Of a DNA stretch of 64,000 bases, positions 58,040 through 64,000 are shown piece after piece. The position numbers and the translations under genes were made by a program. Below the pieces are notes generated by a model. That model did not search any database. It was not told the DNA's origin and worked only from the letters and a program-made list of their open reading frames with translations. Each line of letters begins with the position of its first letter. Position 1 is the stretch's first letter. Origin of the DNA: Deltaproteobacteria bacterium. GTDB taxonomy: Bacteria; Myxococcota_A; UBA9160; SZUA-336. The DNA is taken from contig JAJDAJ010000020.1 in assembly GCA_029261925.1 (NCBI GenBank), positions 1 to 64,000 on the forward strand, written 5' to 3'.

Positions 58040-60064
58040 GTGTTCCGCCGCGTCCTGATCGCCAACCGCGCCGAGATCGCCCTGCGCGTGATGCGTACCT
58101 GCGCGCGGCTCGGCGTGGAGACCGTGGCGGTTCACTCGGCGGCGGACGCCGACGCGCTGCACGCGCGCTCGGCCGACCGCGCGCTCGCGCTGGCCGGCGA
58201 GCGCCCGGGCGAGGGCTACCTCGACGTCGAGCAGCTGGTCGCGGCCGCGCGCAGCAGCGGCGCCGACGCCCTGCACCCGGGCTACGGCTTCCTCTCGGAG
58301 AGCCCCACGCTCGCACGCGCCTGCGAGGCCGCCGGCATCGTCTTCGTGGGCCCGCACGTCGAGGCGCTGCGGCGCATGGGCTCGAAGATCGAGGCGCGAC
58401 GCATCGCGGCGGCGCACGGGGTACCGGTGGTGCCCGGATACGATGGCGATGCCCAGGACGACGCGACGCTGAGCGCGGCCGCCCGCGAGATCGGCTTCCC
58501 GGTGATGATCAAGGCCAGCGCGGGCGGCGGGGGGCGCGGTATCCGCATCGTCGAGGACCCCGCGGCCCTCGAGCGCGCCTGCGCGCAGGCGCGCAGCGAG
58601 GCCGAGCGCGCCTTCGGCGACGGCAGCCTGATCGTGGAGCGCTACGTGCGCCGGCCGCGCCACGTCGAGGTGCAGCTGGCCGGCGACCGCCACGGTCAGC
58701 TGCTGCACCTCTTCGAGCGCGACTGCTCCGTGCAGCGTCGCCACCAGAAGCTGGTCGAGGAGGCGCCGGCGCCCGGCCTCGACCCCGGCCTGCGCGAGCG
58801 CCTGCTCGCGGCTGCACTGAAGCTCGGCCGCGCGATCGGCTACGACTCGGTCGGCACGGTCGAGTTCGTGCTCGACGCCGCCGCCGGCGAGGCCTTCTTC
58901 TGCGAGATGAACACGCGGCTGCAGGTCGAGCACCCGACCACCGAGCACGTGACCGGCCTGGACCTCGTCGAGCTGCAGCTGCGCGCGGCCGCAGGCGAGC
59001 CGCTCGGGCTCACCCAGGACGACGTGCGCCTGCAGGGCTGGGCGATCGAGGTGCGGCTCAACGCCGAGGACCCGTCGCGCGGCTTCGCGCCGCGCACCGG
59101 TCGGATCGCGCGCGTGGACTGGCCCACCGAGCCCAACCGCACCGGAACCTCCGCGCCGGTGCGCGTCGACACCGGCTTCGAGAGCGGCAGCGAGATCAGC
59201 GCCCACTACGACTCGCTGGTCGCGAAGCTGATCACCTCGGGGGCGACGCGCGAGCAGGCGCTGGGGCGCATGCGCGAGGCGCTCGACGACACCCTGCTGA
59301 TCGGGCCCGGGACCAATGCCGGGCTGCTGCGCGCGCTCGTGGCGCACCCCGCCTTCGTCGCGGGCGAGCTGACGACCGGATTCCTAGAGCAGCACCTCGC
59401 GGATGGCTTCGAAGCCGCTGATTCCGGAGAGCTTCCGGATCACGCCGTGGCCGCACTGGCCTGCCTGGCGCCGGAGCCCGGCGGCGCCGACCCCGGTCCG
59501 TGGGGCGGGCTCGGGGCCTGGCGCCTGCTCGAGCCGGCAGGTGCTCCCGCGCGCCAGCCCGTGTACCTGGAGCGCGGCCGCGAGCGCTTCGAGCTGCACC
59601 GCGTCGGTGAGACCGCCATCGACGCCGGCGACGGGCCGGTCGCGGCGAGCGCGCGCTGGCTGGACGCACGCTGGCTCCAGGTCGAGCACGCGGGCGGCCG
59701 CGAGCGCATCCGCGCGGGTCGCAGCGGGGACCAGGTGTCGCTGATCCGCGACGGGCGCCGCTCCACGTGGCGCCGGGTACCGGCCGAGCGCGCGTGGCGT
59801 GAGCGCGAGGCCGGGGCGGGCGCGCTCGCCGGGGCGATCGCCGCGCCCTTCCCCGGTCAGATCGTCGAGCTGCGCACCAAGCCGGGCGAGCGCGTCGCCG
59901 CGGGCGACGTGCTGGTCGTGCTCGAGGCCATGAAGATGCACCACGATCTGGCGGCGACCGGCGCCGGCGTGGTCGCTGGTGTTCACTGCACCCCGGGCCA
60001 GGCGGTGGCCGCGGGCGAGGTCCTGGTGACCTTCGAGGCCGCCGAGCCCGAGGCGAGCCAATGA
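58040..60064 (+). CDS. Acyl-CoA carboxylase alpha subunit (biotin carboxylase + BCCP)
   Basis: The 674-residue protein has a biotin-carboxylase domain (residues 1-445) with GSKIEARRIAAAHGVPVVPG, KASAGGGGRGIRIV ATP-grasp loop and EMNTRLQVEHPTTE. A central BT-type linker follows, then a C-terminal biotinyl domain with EAMKM (lysine near 634). It supplies carboxybiotin to the beta subunit. The GTG start follows the beta-subunit stop by 10 bp, and the stop overlaps the next gene by 4 bp (ATGA). Confidence 0.94.
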   Translation: MFRRVLIANRAEIALRVMRTCARLGVETVAVHSAADADALHARSADRALALAGERPGEGYLDVEQLVAAARSSGADALHPGYGFLSESPTLARACEAAGIVFVGPHVEALRRMGSKIEARRIAAAHGVPVVPGYDGDAQDDATLSAAAREIGFPVMIKASAGGGGRGIRIVEDPAALERACAQARSEAERAFGDGSLIVERYVRRPRHVEVQLAGDRHGQLLHLFERDCSVQRRHQKLVEEAPAPGLDPGLRERLLAAALKLGRAIGYDSVGTVEFVLDAAAGEAFFCEMNTRLQVEHPTTEHVTGLDLVELQLRAAAGEPLGLTQDDVRLQGWAIEVRLNAEDPSRGFAPRTGRIARVDWPTEPNRTGTSAPVRVDTGFESGSEISAHYDSLVAKLITSGATREQALGRMREALDDTLLIGPGTNAGLLRALVAHPAFVAGELTTGFLEQHLADGFEAADSGELPDHAVAALACLAPEPGGADPGPWGGLGAWRLLEPAGAPARQPVYLERGRERFELHRVGETAIDAGDGPVAASARWLDARWLQVEHAGGRERIRAGRSGDQVSLIRDGRRSTWRRVPAERAWREREAGAGALAGAIAAPFPGQIVELRTKPGERVAAGDVLVVLEAMKMHHDLAATGAGVVAGVHCTPGQAVAAGEVLVTFEAAEPEASQ

Positions 60065-61197
60065 GGTCACCCTATCTCGACGAGGATCTCGAGGCGCTGC
60101 AGCGTCAGACCCTGAGCTGGGTGGCGGCCGAGGTCGTGCCGCAGGCCCCCGGGTGGGAGCGCGAGGGCAGCGTGCCGCGCGAGATCCTGCTGCAGATGGG
60201 CGAGCTGGGCTTCCTGGGCCTGCGCGCTCCGGCGAGCCACGGCGGCCTGGAGCGTGGCGCGCTCTGGTCGGCCGTGTTCTCCGAGGCGCTCGCGAGCTCC
60301 ACCTTCGGCGGCTTCGAGGTGACGGTGCTCGTGCACACGGACATGGCGTCGCCGCACCTGATCCACTCCGGAACGCCGGAGCAGCACGCGCGCTGGCTCG
60401 ACGCCGTGATCCAGGGCCGCGTGCGGACGGCGATCGCGGTCAGCGAGCCGGCGGCGGGCTCGGACGTCGCGGGCATGCGAACGGCGGCGCGCCGCGACGG
60501 CGGCGACTGGGTGATCGACGGCTCCAAGCTCTTCATCACCAACGGCATCTCGGCCGACCTGCTGATCGTGGCCGCGCGCACCAACCCCGACGACCCGCGG
60601 GGCCTGTCCATGTTCCTGGTGGAGAAGGACGCGCCGGGACTCAGCGTGTCGCGCAAGCTCGACAAGCACGGCTGGCTCAGCTCCGACACCGCCGAGCTGG
60701 CCTTCGACGGCTGCCGGGTCGGGGCCGACGCGCTGCTGGGCACCGAGCACCGCGGCTTCTACGAGATCATGCGGAACTTCCAGAACGAGCGTCTGGTCCT
60801 GTCGGGCATGGCGGTGGGCGCCTCGCAGAAGGCCCTGGAGCTGACGTACGCCTGGACGCGGGAGCGCCGCGCCTTCGGCGGCGTGCTCTACGATCAGCAG
60901 ACGATCCGCCAGCGCCTGGCGATGCTGCAGGCGCGCGTCGATGCCGCGCGACTGCTGCTGTACCACAGCGGCTGGCTGATGGAGCGCGGCGTGGACGCCA
61001 CCCGCGAGGTCTCCGAGCTCAAGGCGCTCTCGTGCGAGCTGGCCAACGAGGTCATGTACGACTGCGTGCAGTTCCACGGCGGCGTGGGTTACATGCGCGA
61101 GTCCGCGATCGAGCGCATGTCGCGCGACGCCAGGGTGCTCTCGATCGGGGGCGGCGCGACCGAGGTCATGCTCGAGGAAGTCTCCAAACGCTTGTGA
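60061..61197 (+). CDS. Acyl-CoA dehydrogenase
   Basis: The 378-residue flavoenzyme has ISEP-type substrate/FAD segment (AVSEPAAGSDVAGMRTAA), ITNGISADLLIVAARTN and QFHGGVGYMRESAIERMSRDARVLSIGGGATEVM. At the usual catalytic YEGT position the sequence is GGGA, so the general base probably lies elsewhere, as in isovaleryl-CoA dehydrogenase-like enzymes. Coupled to the carboxylase alpha subunit by an ATGA overlap, it likely provides the enoyl-CoA that the carboxylase uses. Confidence 0.9.
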   Translation: MRSPYLDEDLEALQRQTLSWVAAEVVPQAPGWEREGSVPREILLQMGELGFLGLRAPASHGGLERGALWSAVFSEALASSTFGGFEVTVLVHTDMASPHLIHSGTPEQHARWLDAVIQGRVRTAIAVSEPAAGSDVAGMRTAARRDGGDWVIDGSKLFITNGISADLLIVAARTNPDDPRGLSMFLVEKDAPGLSVSRKLDKHGWLSSDTAELAFDGCRVGADALLGTEHRGFYEIMRNFQNERLVLSGMAVGASQKALELTYAWTRERRAFGGVLYDQQTIRQRLAMLQARVDAARLLLYHSGWLMERGVDATREVSELKALSCELANEVMYDCVQFHGGVGYMRESAIERMSRDARVLSIGGGATEVMLEEVSKRL

Positions 61198-61317
61198 GGC
61201 CCGGGAGAGGCGAGCCTCCACGGCCTCCTCCCTCCGGCGGTCCTCGGCGTGCGTGAGCACGCCTGCGGGCGCCTCCGGTCCGGGGGCCGCGGATTCTCGC
61301 CTCTCCCGGGCCTCACA
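61193..61317. repeat. Large inverted repeat with nested hairpin
   Basis: Perfect 22-bp inverted arms lie at 61193-61214 and 61296-61317, with an 81-bp spacer. Inside, GGCGTGC (61246-61252) and GCACGCC (61257-61263) form a perfect 7-bp hairpin around GTGA. The left arm includes the stop codon of the acyl-CoA dehydrogenase. No U-tract is present. This is a strong RNA or cruciform fold candidate or a small mobile repeat. Confidence 0.7.
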
Positions 61318-61432
61318 CAGACCGCGGTGGGGCGGGATGGCTCGCTTCGCTTGCCATGGCTTCGCCTGGTGATGGCTGGCTGGCTGCTGGCTGGCCTGGG
61401 GTGCGGCTCGCTTGGCTTGCCGCTTGGGGTTG
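61318..61432. other. Noncoding low-complexity gap with direct repeats
   Basis: A GGCT-rich stretch (61373-61396) lies between two near-identical 17-bp copies, GGCTCGCTTCGCTTGCC (61339-61355) and GGCTCGCTTGGCTTGCC (61405-61421). It forms the 3' flank of the YfgM-like gene and lacks convincing coding potential. Confidence 0.5.
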
Positions 61433-62206
61433 TCAGTCGGTCGGGGGTGGGTCGGCCGCGGTGGACTGGACGTCGATGGCGGCTTCGAGGAAGGCTCTCT
61501 CGCGGAGGATCTGGGGGGACCGGCCCAGGTCGGTCTGGAGGGCGATGGCGCGGTCGAGGGCTCGCAGGGCGGCGGTCGGGTCGCCGAGGCGGGTGTGGAC
61601 CTGGGAGGCGGCGATCCACAGCAGGGCGCGCGCGGGGTAGCTCTCGAGCTGGGCGCCCTGCTCGTACAGGGTGGCGGCTTCCTGCGGGCGGTCGAGCTCC
61701 TCGAGCACCCAGCCGCGCAGACGCAGTGCCTGGCCCTTGCGCGGATCGCTGTCGGGCAGCTCGCCCACGAGCGCCTGGAGACGCGCGTCGGCGGCGTCGA
61801 GCTGGGCGAGATCGGCCTCGAGCTGCGCGGCGCGCAGGCGGGCATCGCGCCCGAGCGGTCCACTGTGCTCGGCGGCGAAGGTCTCCATCCGCGAGAGCGC
61901 GGCCTCGCGCGCGCGGCGCGCCTGGTCGGCGTTGGCGGGCTCGGCCGGCAACGCATCCTGGCGGCTCCCGCCCAGCCCGGCCGCGAGGTCCGCCTCAATC
62001 GCGGCCAGCTCGGCGGCCGTCTCGGCGCGAGCCGATCGGCGGGACTCGTACACGCCCGCCGCGGCCACGCCCAGCAGCAGGAGCACGGCCGCCGCGATGC
62101 CCAGCGGCTTGCGGTGCTCCGCCACCCACGCCAGGCCGTCCTGGATCGTGGCATCGAGACCCGTGGCCCGGGCCTCCGTGTCGCCGTGTGGTCGCGTCGT
62201 GGTCAT
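61433..62206 (-). CDS. YfgM-like membrane-anchored TPR protein
   Basis: The 257-residue protein has a short cytoplasmic N-terminus, one transmembrane helix (about 35-51, KPLGIAAAVLLLLGVAAAGVY) and an extracytoplasmic helical domain with TPR repeats (RAREAALSRMETFAAEH, RALLWIAASQVHTRLGDPTAALRALDRAIAL). Its place next to der, 24 bp downstream, matches the yfgM-(bamB)-der arrangement of proteobacteria, although bamB is absent here. It may act with the Sec translocon or chaperones. Confidence 0.83.
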   Translation of the reverse strand: MTTTRPHGDTEARATGLDATIQDGLAWVAEHRKPLGIAAAVLLLLGVAAAGVYESRRSARAETAAELAAIEADLAAGLGGSRQDALPAEPANADQARRAREAALSRMETFAAEHSGPLGRDARLRAAQLEADLAQLDAADARLQALVGELPDSDPRKGQALRLRGWVLEELDRPQEAATLYEQGAQLESYPARALLWIAASQVHTRLGDPTAALRALDRAIALQTDLGRSPQILRERAFLEAAIDVQSTAADPPPTD

Positions 62207-62230
62207 CGGATCCCCCGCAGCGCGCGGATA

Positions 62231-63565
62231 CTAGCCCGCCCGCGGAGCGTCGTCGCCCCGCCCCCGGCCGCGGGCGCGCAGACGGATCCGGACGGGCGCG
62301 GACGCCAGCGCGTAGCGCTTCCGGAAGAAGCCCTCGAGGTAGCGGCGGTAGTTGCGCGAGACCAGGTCGGGGTCGTTCACGAAGACCAGCAGCGTGAAGG
62401 GCCGGCTCGCGATCTGGGTGCAGTAGAACAGCTGGGCGCGGCGGCGCCCCTGCGAGGGCGGCGCATTGCGGCGCACGGCCTCCTCCAGTGCACGGTTGAG
62501 CTCGGCGGTCGGCACGCGCACGTCGAGGCTGTCGAGCAGGCGGAGCGCGCGCGGGAGCAGCTTGCCGACGCCCGCACCGGTCGTGGCGCTGATCCGCATC
62601 ACCACCGGGTCGCGCACGAATCCCAGCCGGCGCTCGAGCTCGCGCTCGACCCGCGCCACGTGGGTCGGGCCCGAGATGCGATCCCACTTGTTGAGCACCA
62701 GCACCAGCGGCCGCCCGCGATCGAGCGCCAGTCGCGCCACACGGGCATCCTGCTCGGTGGCGCCCTCCGAGGCGTCGAGCAGCAGCAGGGCAAGATCGGC
62801 GCGCTCGATCGAGCGCAGCGCCATCAGCGCGCTGCCCCGCTCCAGGCGCTCGGACCTGCGGCCGGCGCGGCGCAGGCCCGCGGTGTCGATCAGCACGACC
62901 TCGCGCTCGCCGACCACGAGCCGGGCGTCGGTCGCGTCGCGGGTCGTGCCGGGCTCGTCCGCGACGATGTTGCGTTCCTCGCCGAGCAGCTGGTTGAGCA
63001 GCGACGACTTGCCGACGTTGGGCCGGCCGATGATCGCCAGCCGCGGGGTCGGGTCCTCGCGGTCACCGGGCGCGGCCTCCTCGGGCAGCCGCTCGGCGAT
63101 CGCGATCTCGACGTCGCGCAGCCCGATGCGGTGCTCGGCGGAGACGGGCAGCAGCTCCTCGAAGCCCAGCGCGTGGAACTCGCCTGCCAGGGCCTCGGCG
63201 CGCGGGTGGTCGGCCTTGTTCGCCACCACGATGACCTGGCGCGAAGCGCGGCGCAGCAGGTCGGCGATCAAGCGGTCGTCGGGGAGCAGCCCCGCGCGCG
63301 CGTCCACCACGAAGACGATCACGGCAGCGTCCTCGATCACGCGCGCGACCTGGGCGCGGATCGCCGCCAGGATGCCCTGCTCGGCGTCCGGCTCGAGCCC
63401 CCCGGTGTCGACCAGGAGCACCGAGCGGCCCTCGATGCGCGCGGTCTCGACCACGCGGTCGCGCGTGACCCCGGGGCGGTCCTCGACCAGTGAGCGCGTC
63501 TGCCGCAGCAGCCGGTTGAACAGGGTCGACTTGCCGACGTTGGCGCGGCCGATCACCGCGACCAT
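62231..63565 (-). CDS. der: Ribosome-associated GTPase Der (EngA)
   Basis: This double-GTPase acts in 50S ribosome assembly. Two Walker A motifs appear, GRANVGKS near residue 7 and GRPNVGKS near residue 175, each with DTGG or DTAG switch II and NKAD or NKWD. A C-terminal KH-like domain (RRNAPPSQGRRRAQLFYCTQIASRPFTLLVFVNDP) follows. The start at 63565 (MVAVIGR) gives 444 residues, typical for Der. An upstream ATG at 63646 adds 27 unconserved residues and overlaps the divergent gene's ATG. Confidence 0.95.
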   Translation of the reverse strand: MVAVIGRANVGKSTLFNRLLRQTRSLVEDRPGVTRDRVVETARIEGRSVLLVDTGGLEPDAEQGILAAIRAQVARVIEDAAVIVFVVDARAGLLPDDRLIADLLRRASRQVIVVANKADHPRAEALAGEFHALGFEELLPVSAEHRIGLRDVEIAIAERLPEEAAPGDREDPTPRLAIIGRPNVGKSSLLNQLLGEERNIVADEPGTTRDATDARLVVGEREVVLIDTAGLRRAGRRSERLERGSALMALRSIERADLALLLLDASEGATEQDARVARLALDRGRPLVLVLNKWDRISGPTHVARVERELERRLGFVRDPVVMRISATTGAGVGKLLPRALRLLDSLDVRVPTAELNRALEEAVRRNAPPSQGRRRAQLFYCTQIASRPFTLLVFVNDPDLVSRNYRRYLEGFFRKRYALASAPVRIRLRARGRGRGDDAPRAG

Positions 63566-63644
63566 GGGAAGTGCGGGCTCCTGATTGACAGGTGCCTGCT
63601 CGCCGCCGATGCTGGCGGCCGGGGTGCTCTCGGAGGGATCGCCC

Positions 63645-64000
63645 ATGGCTCGTCGACTCTCTCGCGCTCGGTGCACGGCCGCGCGCCCCGCGGCGCGCCG
63701 GCTGTGCGGCGTCGGGCTCGGGATCGCGCTGCTGGCCGCTGCCGCCGGCGCGCGCGCTGATGCTACACAGCTCTGCCGCGCTTTCACGACGCTGGCCCTG
63801 GCGCCGACCGACGTCGCCCTGGCACCGGTGATCGCCACGCGCGACCTCGCCCACGGCCTGAGCGCCGCACCCGGCGACCCGCTCTGGGCTCGGGTGGCCC
63901 TGGCACCCCCCGGCTGGCTCTGGCTGAACGGGCTCCAGGTGCTCGGCGGCATGACGCGCAGCCTCGGGGGCCTCTGGGACCTGGTCCCCGGCCTGCTGCG
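63645..64000 (+). CDS. Exported hypothetical protein, 5' part (runs off window)
   Basis: The frame is open for 118 codons to the window end. It begins MARRLSRARCTAARP, followed by a hydrophobic run (GVGLGIALLAAAAGARA) that looks like a signal peptide. The mature part reads LCRAFTTLALAPTDVALAPVI, then PPGWLWLNGLQVLGG. A GGAGGGA site lies 7 bp before the ATG. No family was recognised. The ATG overlaps the alternative der start on the other strand. Confidence 0.6.
   Translation, partial: MARRLSRARCTAARPAARRLCGVGLGIALLAAAAGARADATQLCRAFTTLALAPTDVALAPVIATRDLAHGLSAAPGDPLWARVALAPPGWLWLNGLQVLGGMTRSLGGLWDLVPGLL

Noticed and set aside
1-64000. tRNA, rRNA, CRISPR array, integrase, plasmid or phage genes
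   Set aside because: Scanning by eye found no cloverleaf, repeat-spacer pattern or hallmark protein. A tRNAscan or CRISPR search was not possible here.

Overview
The window is about 70% G+C and densely coded on both strands. No tRNA, rRNA, CRISPR array or prophage was recognised. A Der GTPase next to a YfgM-like TPR protein, RNase R, lipoproteins with lipoboxes and many acyl-CoA, F420-type and amidohydrolase genes suggest a free-living Gram-negative with a broad catabolic repertoire. The style resembles high-GC deltaproteobacterial lineages (Myxococcota or Binatota-like), but no phylogenetic marker here settles this. Only the 5' end of one IS5-type transposase is visible, at the left edge.

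Layout. 1-3.8 kb: transposase fragment, HSL-type esterase, MAPEG protein, Ada and a zinc alcohol dehydrogenase. 3.8-15.1 kb: a catabolic block holding a VWA protein, a second HSL esterase, two metal-dependent amidohydrolases, an acyl-CoA dehydrogenase/group D monooxygenase-like flavoprotein, two D-aminoacylase-type hydrolases and a molybdopterin oxidoreductase. 15.3-18.8 kb: fatty acid desaturase and RNase R. 18.9-24.5 kb: two luciferase-like flavin/F420 oxidoreductases, a medium-chain acyl-CoA synthetase, RidA-like and VOC proteins. 24.5-29.8 kb: a thiolase-fold plus DUF35 pair resembling the Ltp2/ChsH2 retro-aldolase, another amidohydrolase and a tandem CaiB/BaiF CoA-transferase. 29.9-34.1 kb: an envelope and stress block with a lipoprotein, a coiled-coil protein, a diadenylate cyclase fused to a YbbR domain, and an ECF sigma operon with a MscS-like channel. 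34.1-38.4 kb: DUF1214 protein, KstD-like flavoprotein, a double-domain CMD protein and an AhpD/CMD-type gene interrupted by an in-frame UGA. 38.4-44.4 kb: PdxH, small membrane proteins, glutaminase, a crotonase, a second KstD-like flavoprotein and an SDR. 44.4-48.5 kb: a putative toxin-antitoxin pair under a palindromic promoter, then TrkA-TrkH. 48.5-56.4 kb: M50-like peptidase, ThDP enzyme, MDR reductase, a Kazal-repeat secreted protein, a third luciferase-like protein and small lipoproteins. 56.4-64 kb: a methylcrotonyl/geranyl-type acyl-CoA carboxylase with an acyl-CoA dehydrogenase, then YfgM and Der, and the start of an exported protein.

The most notable item is at 37902-38405. An AhpD/CMD-family reading frame has UGA exactly where the second redox cysteine of CxxC should be, giving Cys-His-Val-UGA. 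A hairpin starts 11 nt after the UGA, with a bulge on the 5' side and a G in its apical loop, which is the geometry of a bacterial SECIS. This is best read as a selenoprotein.

Much of the rest looks like degradation of hydrophobic acyl, steroid-like or terpenoid compounds by CoA activation, dehydrogenation, hydration or carboxylation, and aldol or hydrolytic cleavage. Separately, a CdaA-CdaR fusion, a MscS-like channel and a Trk potassium system suggest c-di-AMP-linked osmoregulation.
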